A stretch of DNA of 64,000 nucleotides, taken from the NCBI GenBank assembly GCA_963789785.1, contig CAWBNC010000006.1, positions 62,001 through 126,000 of the forward strand, read 5' to 3'. The position numbers were made by a program, and so were the translations under genes. This document shows, in pieces, positions 8,738 through 17,867 of this stretch. Each line of letters begins with the position of its first letter. The first letter of the stretch is position 1. The DNA comes from JAEULH01 sp963789785. Its GTDB lineage: Bacteria > Pseudomonadota > Alphaproteobacteria > Rhodospirillales > Defluviicoccaceae. The notes under the pieces were generated by a model that was given only the letters and a program-made list of their open reading frames with translations, was not told where the DNA came from and did not search any database.

Positions 8738-9964
8738 CTATTTGTTGAGGATCTTGGGCACCTTGTTCAGCCGCAGACGCGAGACCTCGGGCATGCCCGA
8801 GCCGAGAAGCGGCCGGAGGTAGAGCAGGAACGCGTCGGTGACGTCGTGGCCGTTGTCGTCGATGAACTCGTCGGGCATGACGAAGGTCTTGCCGGCGATG
8901 TCGTCCAGCGCGCTCAGGTGGTATTCGACCGAATAGAAGCCGGTGCGATGGATCGTCACCGAGCCGCTGTGGTGGCCCTGGGTGGAACCGAAGTGGGCGT
9001 ACTGCACCGCCTTCTCGCCCACTTCGCGGGCCTCGCGCTGGTCGACGTCGGAGACGACGCCGAGGAACGAGCGCTGCAGGTAGCCGAAGGTGTCGCCGCG
9101 AACCCGGGTGATGTTGGTGTTCGTCTTGATGTAGTCGGTGAGCAGATCGGCCAATGCGCCGGTGCCCGAAAGCTGCACGTTGCCGTGGGCGTCGCGCTCG
9201 ACCTTCTTCGCCAGCTTCGTCGCGATCGGCTCGCCGCTGTCGTCGTGGACGCCTTCGGAGACGGCGACGATGCAGCGGCCGTGCTTGTCGTAGACCTTCT
9301 GGACGTCGCGGGCGAACCTCTCGAGGTTGAAAGCCCGCTCCGGCACGTAGATCAGGTGCGGCCCGTCGTCCTCGAACTTCCGGCCCAGGGCCGAGGCGGC
9401 GGTGAGGAAGCCGGCGTGCCGGCCCATGACCACGGCGACATAGACGCCCGGCAGCGCCCGGTTGTCGAGGTTGGCGCCGGCGAAGGCGAGTGCGACGAAC
9501 CGCGCGGCCGAGGGATAGCCCGGCGTGTGGTCGTTGATCATCAGGTCGTTGTCGATGGTCTTGGGAATGTGCACACAGGTCAGCGGATAGTCCGCGCCCT
9601 TCGCCTGGTCGTTGAGGATCCGCAGCGTATCGGAGGAGTCGTTGCCGCCGATGTAGAAGAAGGTCTCGATGCCGTGCGCCTGAAGGACCTTGAAGATTTC
9701 GGCGCAGTACTTCTCGTCGGGCTTCTCGCGGGTCGAGCCCAGCCCGGAGCACGGCGTGTTGCCGACCATTTCCAGGTTGTGGGTGGTTTCGCGGGTAAGG
9801 TCGATGAAGTCCTCGTTGATGATGCCGCGCACCCCGTGATAGGCGCCGTAGACGCGCTCCACCGACGGAACCTTGCGCGACTCGATCACCGCCCCGACCA
9901 TCGACTCGTTGATGACCGCCGTCGGTCCCCCGCCTTGCGCCACCAGGACTTTCCCACGCAGCAT
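8738..9964 (-). CDS. 6-phosphofructokinase, probably pyrophosphate-dependent
   Basis: Phosphorylates fructose 6-phosphate (or the reverse) in the cytoplasm; 408 residues. GGGPTAVIN near the N-terminus, the phosphate-donor loop YIGGNDSSDT, the catalytic PKTIDNDL and the sugar-binding MGRHAGFLTA identify the PFK family. The PKTIDND lysine and the residue after GGN are the features usually associated with pyrophosphate rather than ATP as donor. The loop reads GGND where classical enzymes have GGDD or GGDG, so donor specificity is an inference. The ATG at 9964 has a GGAGGG site 6 bases upstream. Confidence 0.88.
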   Translation of the reverse strand: MLRGKVLVAQGGGPTAVINESMVGAVIESRKVPSVERVYGAYHGVRGIINEDFIDLTRETTHNLEMVGNTPCSGLGSTREKPDEKYCAEIFKVLQAHGIETFFYIGGNDSSDTLRILNDQAKGADYPLTCVHIPKTIDNDLMINDHTPGYPSAARFVALAFAGANLDNRALPGVYVAVVMGRHAGFLTAASALGRKFEDDGPHLIYVPERAFNLERFARDVQKVYDKHGRCIVAVSEGVHDDSGEPIATKLAKKVERDAHGNVQLSGTGALADLLTDYIKTNTNITRVRGDTFGYLQRSFLGVVSDVDQREAREVGEKAVQYAHFGSTQGHHSGSVTIHRTGFYSVEYHLSALDDIAGKTFVMPDEFIDDNGHDVTDAFLLYLRPLLGSGMPEVSRLRLNKVPKILNK

Positions 9965-10300
9965 GATTGCTCCCTCCGTTATCTTTCTCGGCCGCGACAT
10001 TGGATCGGGAAGGCCAAATCGGCCCGGGGCCTCGCCTGGGCCGCCGATCCGCGCGAAAGCGGACGATTAGCATGCCGGTCAGGTGGGTAAAAGGTCAAAA
10101 CGCCGCGCGGCAAGGCCTCCATGCCGTCTCTCTCGACCGCGAGAGCCAACGTCGGCTCCGAAGACAGCCGCCGGATCGACTCCCGCATCGCTGCTGGCGC
10201 CGCCATTGGGCACCGGGAGGCAGCGGGGCGGTGCGCTGGCAGTGCACCGGCGGTGCGCGCTTGATTTTGCCGGCCGGCGCGGGTACCTCAAGCCTCACGC
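9965..10300. other. Intergenic region between the phosphofructokinase gene and tRNA-Glu
   Basis: About 336 bases holding the divergent 5' regions of the phosphofructokinase gene (minus) and the tRNA (plus). No open frame here resembles a protein and no clear promoter hexamers were found. Confidence 0.5.
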
Positions 10301-10376
10301 GACCCCATCGTCTAGAGGCCTAGGACACCACCCTTTCAAGGTGGGAACACGGGTTCGAACCCCGTTGGGGTCGCCA
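10301..10376 (+). tRNA. tRNA-Glu (anticodon UUC)
   Basis: Cloverleaf with acceptor arms GACCCCA / TGGGGTC, anticodon loop CTTTCAA on the stem CCACC/GGTGG, T-loop GGTTCGAAC and an encoded CCA at 10374-10376. The anticodon TTC reads glutamate codons. Confidence 0.95.
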
Positions 10377-10461
10377 GCGCCACGAAGTTCGACGGTCTTC
10401 ACAGGCTACGAGATCTAGTAGGTGAGCACGCGCGGAAACGCCGAGGCCGCGCGCTCGGGGC

Positions 10462-10884
10462 TTACGCCTGATCCGGGTAAATCAAGGGCAACGGCTCGTG
10501 CCCTAGTTTGCGATAGATTGTGAAGTCAGAGTCGAGGGTGAATACTGCATGTGTTCGGTGCAGCTCTGCCATCCGCACAATGCAAGCATCTGCAAATGAC
10601 ATCGGCCGGTCGCGATACTTGCGATGCAGGACGGAAAGTTCCGCAAGATGCTCGGCTACGGAAAAAGATAGCCGCAACGCCCCGATCCGCAAGAGCTCAA
10701 AAGCGGCTTCTTGTGCTTCTGGCAGGCGCGAGAGGAGGTACATGGTTTCCGCCAAGACCGCCTCGCAGACAAGAAGCGGTGCGGCGATATCGCGCACTCG
10801 CGCCACGGCCCAGATATGATGACGCTCTGACCCATCCAGAAACGCGACCAACGGTCCCGTGTCAGCGGTCGCCAGAATCGTCAC
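10462..10884 (-). CDS. PIN-domain toxin (VapC-like)
   Basis: Predicted Mg-dependent RNase toxin of a type II toxin-antitoxin pair, 140 residues. The acidic PIN residues appear in ADTGPLVAFLDG at the N-terminus, LAETMYLLS in the middle, and MSFADACIVRMAE and TLDSDFTIYRK towards the C-terminus. I chose the GTG at 10884 because PIN proteins begin directly with the first acidic strand; it overlaps the antitoxin gene by 23 bases, as is usual in such pairs. The target RNA is unknown. Confidence 0.82.
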   Translation of the reverse strand: MTILATADTGPLVAFLDGSERHHIWAVARVRDIAAPLLVCEAVLAETMYLLSRLPEAQEAAFELLRIGALRLSFSVAEHLAELSVLHRKYRDRPMSFADACIVRMAELHRTHAVFTLDSDFTIYRKLGHEPLPLIYPDQA

Positions 10885-11122
10885 GGCCGAATCCTGCAAG
10901 ATGCACGGGGTTCGACCCAAGATCCGGCACGCCGGACTCAACGATCCCCTGGGCGTCCCTCATCAGCACGTCAAGACGAGGTTGCTGAGTCGCCGCCTCC
11001 GGCGCCTCAAGCACCCGGCGCAACCCTTCCTCCACAAGATCCTTGAATTTTTGGCCGCGCATTGCAGCTGCCACCTTGGCGCGACGATAAAGATCATCCG
11101 ACAGATCGACAGTCGTTTTCAT
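10862..11122 (-). CDS. Antitoxin of the PIN-domain toxin (VapB-like)
   Basis: Protein of 86 residues starting MKTTVDLSDDLYRRAKVAAAMRG, a ribbon-helix-helix type DNA-binding pattern, followed by an acidic, less ordered tail that would bind the toxin. It lies immediately upstream of and overlaps the toxin gene. Autoregulation of the pair is expected from the family but no operator was identified. Confidence 0.72.
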   Translation of the reverse strand: MKTTVDLSDDLYRRAKVAAAMRGQKFKDLVEEGLRRVLEAPEAATQQPRLDVLMRDAQGIVESGVPDLGSNPVHLAGFGRDDSGDR

Positions 11123-11299
11123 GTCAATACCCGCATGCGCAGCCAGTTCTACCTTTTCCCATATTTACAGCTTGATGCGCCGCGCATCAACCGCCAACCC
11201 CTCGCCCGCTCGCGAGTTGAATCGGCCGCCGCCGCCGCTTAGTTCAGCTGCACAGCTTCAAGCGCGGCAAGCGCGGAATAACCGGAGGGAGGACAGACC

Positions 11300-12932
11300 A
11301 TGGTCGAAACAGTGGCGACAGCCGAGGCAGTGGACGCGGCGCCGGGCGTGCGCATTACGGGCGCGATGCGCGAGGGCTACGAGGCGGTGCTGAGCGCCGA
11401 CGCTCTCACCTTCGTTGCCCTGCTCGACCGCCGGTTCGGCGCCGATCGCAAGCGCCTGCTCGCCGCGCGAGCCGAGCGCCAGGACCAGCTCGATCGCGGC
11501 GAACTGCCGCTGTTCCCTCCCGAGACCGATCAGGTGCGCCGGGGCAACTGGCAGGTGGAACCGGCGCCGGCCGATCTGCGCGACCGCCGGGTCGAGATCA
11601 CCGGCCCGGTCGAGCGGAAAATGATCATCAACGCGCTGAATTCCGGCGCGAACGTCTTCATGGCCGATTTCGAGGACTCGCTGGCGCCGAGCTGGAGCAA
11701 CGTCGTCGAGGGCCAGATCAATCTTCGCGACGCCGTCGCCGGGACCATCGCCTATACCGACCCCGACAGCGGCAAGGCGTACCGGCTGGGAGACCGACCG
11801 GCGACCCTGGTGATCCGCCCGCGCGGCTGGCACCTCGAGGAAGCGCACGTCCTGGTCGACGGCGCGCCGGTATCGGCGTCGCTGTTCGACTTCGCCCTGT
11901 ATCTGTTCCACAACGTCCAGGCGCTGCGCGCGCGCGGGAGCGCGCCCTACTACTACCTGCCCAAGCTGGAGGGATACCGCGAGGCGCGGCTGTGGGCGGA
12001 CGTGCTGGCCGCCGCCGAGGAGCACCTGGGACTGCCGCGGGGCACGGTGCGGGTCACCGTCCTGATCGAGACGATCCTCGCCGCCTTCGAGATGGAGGAA
12101 ATCCTCTACGAGCTGCGCGACAACGTGACCGGCCTGAACTGCGGCCGGTGGGACTACATCTTCAGCTTCATCAAGAAGTTCCGCAACAGGGGCGATTTCG
12201 TCCTGCCGGACCGCAACGCGGTGACGATGACGGTGCCGTTCCTGCGCGCCTACAGCCTGCATCTCATCCGCACCTGCCACAAGCGCGGCGCCCACGCCAT
12301 GGGCGGCATGGCGGCGTTCATCCCGATCAAGGCGGACGCGCAGGCCAATGACGCGGCCATGGCGAAGGTTCGGGCCGACAAGGAGCGCGAGGCCGGCGAC
12401 GGTCACGACGGCACCTGGGTCGCGCATCCGGGGCTGGTCGCCCTCGCCAAGGAGATCTTCGACGCAAATATGCCGGGGCCGAACCAGCTCGACAGGCTGC
12501 GTGAGGACGTTCACATCACGCCGCGCGATCTTCTTGCCGTGCCGACGGGGTCGATCAGCGGAAGAAGGATTGCGCAACAACATCCGCGTCGCCATCCAGT
12601 ATATCGAGGCCTGGCTCGGCGGCAACGGCTGCGTGCCGCTGTACAACCTGATGGAGGACGCCGCGACCGCCGAGATCTGCCGCTCGCAGGTCTGGCAGTG
12701 GCTGCGGCACAAGGCGACCCTCGATGACGGCCGGACCATCGACGAAGAGCTGGTTCGCGATCTTGTCGGCGCTGAAATGACGGCGCTGCGCAAAGCCCTG
12801 GGCGCGGCAAGGTTCAAGGACGGGCACTTCGACCAGGCGGTGGACCTTTTTATCGAGGTCGCGACTTCGCCGACGTTCGTCGATTTCCTGACCGAGCCGG
12901 CCTACCGGCGGCTGTGCGCGACGGAGGTTTGA
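11300..12932 (+). CDS. aceB: Malate synthase A, one frameshift
   Basis: Condenses glyoxylate with acetyl-CoA to malate in the glyoxylate cycle; about 543 residues when the frame is repaired. Recognisable blocks are MADFEDSLAPSW, VIRPRGWHLEEAHV, VLIETILAAFEMEEILYEL, GLNCGRWDYIFSF, HAMGGMAAFIPIK and NNIRVAIQYIEAWLGGNGC. A strong GGAGGGAGGA site lies 6-15 bases before the ATG. One extra base near 12557 shifts the frame inside VPTGSI|AEEGLRNNIR; everything on both sides matches the family. It lets the cell grow on acetate or break down PHA-derived acetyl-CoA. No isocitrate lyase gene is in the window. Confidence 0.93.
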
Positions 12933-13007
12933 CTTCCGCAGTCGCGGAGGCGGCGAAGGTCCAAAGCAGGTGAAGTCTGAAGGCTGGCGACGACGCGAGG
13001 CGGGTTG

Positions 13008-14108
13008 TCAGGGCGCAATCATGTCCCAGGTGAGCGGGATGCCGCGGCTCAGCGGCCGCGCCGCCCGTCGGCCGAGAACATCGGGGAGGAACTTGGGCGC
13101 CAGTCCGCCGGAGGGACGGATCGAGCGGACATTTACCGGCGTGAGCGGCGCTCCGGCGGCCACGTCGGCGACGACGAACAGCGAGCGGCGGAAGATGACG
13201 CTGGGCCGCTCGCTCGCAGCCGGCTGCCGCCGTCCCCGCTCGGCCACTGCCTCCGCGGCGGTGCGGCAATCGCGGCAGAGGGCGGCGAATTCGTGCGGCT
13301 CGAGCGAAAATGCCGCGTCGGGGCCGCCGTAGGCGCGGCGCAGGGTCAGGTGTTTTTCGATCATCACCGCGCCGAGCGCGCTGGCGGCGACGGCAACGGC
13401 GGTGCCAAGCGTATGGTCGGACAGGCCGACGGCAAGGCCGGTGTGCTGCCGCAGCACGGCGATCTCGCCGAGGCGGGCTTCGCCTGGTGCGCTCGGATAG
13501 CCGCTGACACAGTGCAGCAGCATCAGCCAGTCGTTGCCGGCGATATCGAAGCCTCTGCTGTCCCGTCCCCGCCCAGCCGCGGCAATCGCTTCGTCGATTT
13601 CGGTGGTGCTGGCAAGGCCGGTCGACAAGATCAGCGGCCGCCCGGTCGCGGCGACCTGTTCGATCAGCGGCAGGTCGATCAGTTCGAACGAGGCGATCTT
13701 GTAGGCCGGCGGGTCGAGGCGCTCCAGGAAGGCGACGGCTGTCGGATCGAACGGCGCGCTGAAGATGCTCAGGCCCAGCGCGCGGGCGCGGGCGAACAGG
13801 GCCTCGTGCCACTCCCAGGGCGTATGCGCCCAGTCGTAGAGTTCGTGCAGGCGGCGCCCGGCCCATGGCCCCTGTTCAATGCAAAAGTGCGGGCCGTCGT
13901 GGTCGAGAGTCAGGGTGTCGGCGGTGTAGGTCTGCAGCTTGACCGCGTCGGCGCCGGCGGCGTGCGCCGCGTCGATAAGCGCCAGAGCGCGGCCGAGATC
14001 GCCGTTGTGGTTGCCGGACAGCTCGGCGACCATGTACGGCGGATAGCCGGGGCCGATGCGCCGGCCGTCGATTTCGATGCCGCCATGCGGTCGCATCCGG
14101 CTCATCAT
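13008..14108 (-). CDS. pseI: Pseudaminic acid synthase PseI
   Basis: Condenses phosphoenolpyruvate with the 6-deoxy-diacetamido (or modified) altrose made by PseG to give the nine-carbon sugar acid. 366 residues: a NeuB-type TIM barrel (VAELSGNHNGDLGRAL, ADAVKLQTYTADTLTL, YKIASFELIDLPL, GLSDHTLGTAVAV, MIEKHLTLRRAYGGPDAAFS) and a C-terminal antifreeze-like SAF domain (RSLFVVADVAAGAPLT, VLGRRAARPLSRGIPL). The start codons at 14108/14105 overlap the end of the formyltransferase gene. Last gene of the pse operon, convergent with aceB. Confidence 0.94.
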   Translation of the reverse strand: MMSRMRPHGGIEIDGRRIGPGYPPYMVAELSGNHNGDLGRALALIDAAHAAGADAVKLQTYTADTLTLDHDGPHFCIEQGPWAGRRLHELYDWAHTPWEWHEALFARARALGLSIFSAPFDPTAVAFLERLDPPAYKIASFELIDLPLIEQVAATGRPLILSTGLASTTEIDEAIAAAGRGRDSRGFDIAGNDWLMLLHCVSGYPSAPGEARLGEIAVLRQHTGLAVGLSDHTLGTAVAVAASALGAVMIEKHLTLRRAYGGPDAAFSLEPHEFAALCRDCRTAAEAVAERGRRQPAASERPSVIFRRSLFVVADVAAGAPLTPVNVRSIRPSGGLAPKFLPDVLGRRAARPLSRGIPLTWDMIAP

Positions 14109-14716
14109 GTGGTCGTCTCCATCATCGAATTCCTGCGGGCCCGGTAGCGCCTTCCCATCCGCTCGACAACGTCGACAGGCGTCTCCCAGCCCGCCGGCAG
14201 TTGCGCCAGAAACGGCTCTGCGTCACTCCGCCGATGACAGGAGCCTCGACCGTGCTGGATCTGGGTCGGTTTGGCGCCGCGGCGGATCTCGGGCCAACGC
14301 TGCGCAAAAAGGGCCTCGACGGCATCGCGAAGGTGCGCATGTGCGCTGGCCAGCGTTTCGCCCCGGCCGAACAGAATCAGGCTCTGGGCGAGCAATTGAC
14401 CGGTGTCGAGGCCGCGGTCGATCCGGTGAATGCTGACGCCTTTGGGCGTGTCGTCGAAGAAACTCCAGAAATTGGGGTCGCTCCCGCGATTCCAGGGCAG
14501 AAGCGAAATGTGCAGGTTGATGATCCGGTCCGCCCAGGGCTCGATGACTTCGGCCCCGATAATGTGGCGATAGCCGTAGCTGACGATGAAGTCGACATGT
14601 TCGGCGGCCAGAGCGTCGGCGCGGACGGGCTCCTCGGAAGCGAGCACACGATCGCCGGCGGCCGCAAAAGTATTACGCAGCCGCTCGGGATAAGGCGAGA
14701 GCAGAAGCACGTTCAT
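14105..14716 (-). CDS. Formyltransferase-family protein in the pseudaminic acid operon
   Basis: Protein of about 203 residues with the N10-formyl-tetrahydrofolate-dependent transferase fold. The catalytic Asn-His-Asp set is visible in INLHISLLPWNRGSDPN and HRIDRGLDTGQL. Homologues in sugar pathways put a formyl group on an amino sugar. It overlaps pseG (14713-14716) and pseI (14105-14108) by 4 bases, so it is translated as part of the pse operon. No PseH-type N-acetyltransferase is present here, and this gene lies next to pseG, so it may replace PseH or act on the same amino group. It is too short and too divergent for a methionyl-tRNA formyltransferase. The substrate is inferred. Confidence 0.8.
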   Translation of the reverse strand: MNVLLLSPYPERLRNTFAAAGDRVLASEEPVRADALAAEHVDFIVSYGYRHIIGAEVIEPWADRIINLHISLLPWNRGSDPNFWSFFDDTPKGVSIHRIDRGLDTGQLLAQSLILFGRGETLASAHAHLRDAVEALFAQRWPEIRRGAKPTQIQHGRGSCHRRSDAEPFLAQLPAGWETPVDVVERMGRRYRARRNSMMETTT

Positions 14717-15853
14717 GCAAAGCTCATCTTTTGAAGACGCGGGCGCACCGAAACCATCTCCTCGATGGCGGCCACCACGCGGGCTTCGCCCAGCCCATCG
14801 CAAATGGCGGCGGCCGCATCGCTCATCGCTCGACGGGTTGCGTGATCGGTGCAGAGCTCCGCCACGGCATTGGCAATGCTGGCCGCATTCTGGACCGAAG
14901 CAACCCCCTCGACGCGCCGGCACCCGCCGGCGGCCTCGACATTGGCGGTGATCGTCGCCTGGTTCGCCACCGTCACCACAACGACTGCGGGCAGACCGAG
15001 GCAGCAGCGCTCCCATGTCATGGTTCCACCGGCGCCGACGCCAAGATCGGCCGCAGTCATAAGTGCGGCCATTGCCTCGCCGCCAATGCCGACGCGCAGA
15101 CGAACCGGAAGACGCCCATTCTGGCGACCGCGGATGTCGCCCAGATGCGGCGCCGACGCGCCGAGCACGACATCGACGGCAAACGGATTTGTCAGGCGCT
15201 GTGCGACCAGCGCAAGCGCATCGAGGACCATTGCAGTCGAATTGCCGGCGTCCGTAGCGCCCATGGCGATCAGAATTCGCCGGACCGGGCCGCTCACCCG
15301 CCGCCGGGCCAACGCCGTCGGGCGGTCTTCCAGAAAGTCCTCGCGGAGCAGGGCATAGCGGCTGCCACAGAGAAGCCGGCAGCCTGGCGGGACGAGCGGT
15401 GTATAGAAATCGACCGCGCGTCCGAAGGTCTGGTCGACCAGCAGGTCGGAGTCGATGACTGCGATCGGCCAGGTCGTCGATCACGGCAATTCGTCTTGCA
15501 AAGTGGCGGCAGCCCGATTCGAAGCTACGGTCGCGCTCGTAGTGGTCGACAACGACGACATCGGCGCCCTCGCCGCCAAGCCACGCGGCGATCTCCGAAG
15601 GTTCGTCCGCGCTCCTGCCGCTAAGCGCGATCTTGCCGATGCTCGCCCACTCGGCCGTGGCCGCGGCGGCGAAGCTCTCTTCTCGCATGGCGACGCTCGC
15701 CCGCCAGCCGTGCGCGGAGAGAGCGCCGGCGAGGGTCAGACAGCGTTGCAGGTGGCCGCCGCCAAGGCTGATCGACGCGTCACAGCGAAAGACGGCGTGG
15801 GGCGCGCGGCGGACCGCCGGCTCGACGATGGGATAGCCCTTAAAATGCCTCAT
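14713..15853 (-). CDS. pseG: PseG UDP-sugar hydrolase of pseudaminic acid synthesis, one frameshift
   Basis: Removes UDP from the altrose precursor to free the sugar for PseI. GT-B fold: FRCDASISLGGGHLQRCLTLA at the N-terminus with the glycine-rich hairpin and conserved His, DVVVVDHYERD, RILIAMGATDAGNST, and the UDP-binding DLGVGAGGTMTWERC. Full length about 379 residues. One extra base near 15460 lies just after IAVIDDLADR; beyond it the upstream frame is nonsense and by coincidence runs on into the formyltransferase frame, giving a false fusion of 582 residues. Overlaps pseF by 4 bases. Confidence 0.88.
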
Positions 15854-16602
15854 TTCGTCACCTCCGCCATTGCATGCACATCGTCCAGGGGCGCCGGACC
15901 CGTGTTGATCGCCGCCAGCGCCGGCTCGGCCGTCACGATCGCGAGCGGCGCGCGGTGGCCCCAGCCGGCCGGACCCTCCGGCAGGCGATCGGCCATCTCC
16001 TGGAGAAACCGGAGGTCGCGGTGCGTATCCAGGGTCCAGCGATGGTGGTAGGCGGACGCGCCTGGCTTGGCGAGGTTGCGCCTGCGCACCCCTGGGTGCC
16101 TGCGGATGTACGGGGTGACGTGCTCGCGGTCCTCGGGAGCGTCGGCTTCACGGACCGCACGGGCAAGCCAGTCGAAGGCCATCGCCTCGCAGTCGAGGCC
16201 GTGGGGCCAGCTCGGCGGCAGGTTGTTGCTGGCGTAGTCGACGCCGGCATGAGCGTGGAGATCGAGAACCTCTTCGCACAGCCACGGATCGATCAGCGGG
16301 CAGTCCGAGGTGACGCGCATGACGGTCTCGAATCCGAAGGCGCTTGCAGCCCGGTAGTAGCGATAGAGCACGTCATGCCGGGCGCCGCGGAACACGGGTA
16401 CGCCGCAGCAGCGGGCCTCGACAGCGACATCGTCGTCGCCGACTCCCTCCGGGATCGCGCAGCAGACCCCATCGATGCCGGGAATTGCGCGGCAGCGTTC
16501 CAGAACCCAGGCGAGAACGGTGCGCCCGGCGAGTGGCATCAGGACCTTGCCCGGCAGTCGGGTCGAGCCCATCCGGGCCTGGACAATGACGCCGGTGGTC
16601 AT
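15850..16602 (-). CDS. pseF: Cytidylyltransferase PseF (CMP-pseudaminic acid synthetase type)
   Basis: Activates the nonulosonic acid with CTP. 250 residues of the SpsF/PseF nucleotidyltransferase family: VIVQARMGSTRLPGKVLMPL is the nucleotide-binding loop, with MRVTSDCPLIDP and HRWTLDTHRDLRFL further on. The family assignment is clear. The sugar specificity comes from its place between pseC and pseG, overlapping both by 4 bases. Confidence 0.88.
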   Translation of the reverse strand: MTTGVIVQARMGSTRLPGKVLMPLAGRTVLAWVLERCRAIPGIDGVCCAIPEGVGDDDVAVEARCCGVPVFRGARHDVLYRYYRAASAFGFETVMRVTSDCPLIDPWLCEEVLDLHAHAGVDYASNNLPPSWPHGLDCEAMAFDWLARAVREADAPEDREHVTPYIRRHPGVRRRNLAKPGASAYHHRWTLDTHRDLRFLQEMADRLPEGPAGWGHRAPLAIVTAEPALAAINTGPAPLDDVHAMAEVTK

Positions 16603-17867
16603 GCGATGGGCCCTGCGGCCAGCGCCTGAGCGAGCACACCGGCGATCCGCTCGATGTCGGCTGCGCTTAAGCCGACAAACAGCGGCAGGCTGAGGCAGCG
16701 ACTGTAGTAGGCCTCCGCGCCGGGCAGGGCGACGTCGCCATAGCGCCGGCGATAGTAGGGCTGGCGGTGGAGCGGGATGTAATGGACCTGGGAGCCGATG
16801 CCTGCAGCGGTCAAGCCGCGCATCAGCCTCGCCCGGTCGCAGCCGGCGGCGGCGAAATCGATGCCGATCACGTAGAGGTGCCAGGCATGCGCGCGGCCCG
16901 AAAGCCTCGCCAGGGGCCGTACCAGCGGCGCCAGAGGCGCCAGCGCCCGGTCGTAGCGCCGCGCCAACGCCCGGCGGGCAGCGACGAATTGGGCGAGCTT
17001 GTCGAGCTGACTGCGTCCCAACGCGCAGGCGATGTCGCTGGCGCGATAGTTAAAGCCGATCTCGCCCATCTCGTAGTACCACGGGTTCGCCCCGCCGTCG
17101 GCGCCGATCGCGGCCGCCGTGTCGGCGAACATGGCCGGGTTGCGGGTGATCCCGTGGCCGCGGTAGTCGCGGAGACGCCCGGCCACGCCCGCGTCGTTTG
17201 TCGTCACCGCCCCACCCTCGCCCATGGTGACGGACTTGACGGGGTGGAAAGAGAACACCGTCATGACGCTGTCGTCGCAGGCGCCGACGCGTCCGTGAAC
17301 GGTGCCGCTGCCGATACCGTCGGCAACGGCGCCGAGCGCGTGGCAGGCATCTTCGACCACCGCAAGGTCCAGATCCGTCGCCTGTGCGCGCAACGCCCGA
17401 AGATCGACGAGCTGACCGGCGAAATGAACCGGCGCCACGGCCCGCGGGCGGATCCCCGCGGCGGCCGCGCGTCCGGCCGCAGCGGCGACGTGGTCGGCCT
17501 CCATCAGCCCGGTTTCAGGATCGACATCGGCAAAAACCACCTCGGCCCCGACGAACCGGGCGCAATTGGCGGTGGCGGCGAAGGTGATGGCCGGGACGAT
17601 GAGGCCGTCGCCGGGACCGAGGCCGAGAGCCATGCAGGCGAGATGAAGCGCCGCGGTCCCGCTGGCGCAGGCGATGGCATAGGCGGCGCCGACTTCCGCG
17701 GCGAGCGCGGCTTCGAAGCCCTCGACCGCCGGGCCTGTCGTCAGCCACTGGGAGCGGAGGACGGCGCAGACCGCGGCGATATCGTCGTCATCGATGAGCG
17801 GTCGCCCGTACGGCAATATATCGGGTGGCACGACATCCAGCGGGGGCGCCGGGGCGGCTGCGGTCAT
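16599..17867 (-). CDS. pseC: PseC UDP-4-amino-sugar aminotransferase
   Basis: PLP-dependent transaminase (DegT/DnrJ/EryC1 family, 422 residues) that aminates carbon 4 of the keto sugar made by PseB, using glutamate. The lysine binding PLP is Lys211 in FSFHPVKSVTMGEGG; other blocks are CASGTAALHLA, VEDACHALGA, GFNYRASDIACALG and QVHYIPLHRQPYYR. Intact, normal length, apart from about 15 extra N-terminal residues. Overlaps pseB and pseF by 4 bases. Confidence 0.94.
   Translation of the reverse strand: MTAAAPAPPLDVVPPDILPYGRPLIDDDDIAAVCAVLRSQWLTTGPAVEGFEAALAAEVGAAYAIACASGTAALHLACMALGLGPGDGLIVPAITFAATANCARFVGAEVVFADVDPETGLMEADHVAAAAGRAAAAGIRPRAVAPVHFAGQLVDLRALRAQATDLDLAVVEDACHALGAVADGIGSGTVHGRVGACDDSVMTVFSFHPVKSVTMGEGGAVTTNDAGVAGRLRDYRGHGITRNPAMFADTAAAIGADGGANPWYYEMGEIGFNYRASDIACALGRSQLDKLAQFVAARRALARRYDRALAPLAPLVRPLARLSGRAHAWHLYVIGIDFAAAGCDRARLMRGLTAAGIGSQVHYIPLHRQPYYRRRYGDVALPGAEAYYSRCLSLPLFVGLSAADIERIAGVLAQALAAGPIA

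Noticed and set aside
10301..10376. Attachment-site repeat from the tRNA-Glu 3' end
   Set aside because: I did not find a second copy of the tRNA end in the downstream TA region, and no integrase is present.
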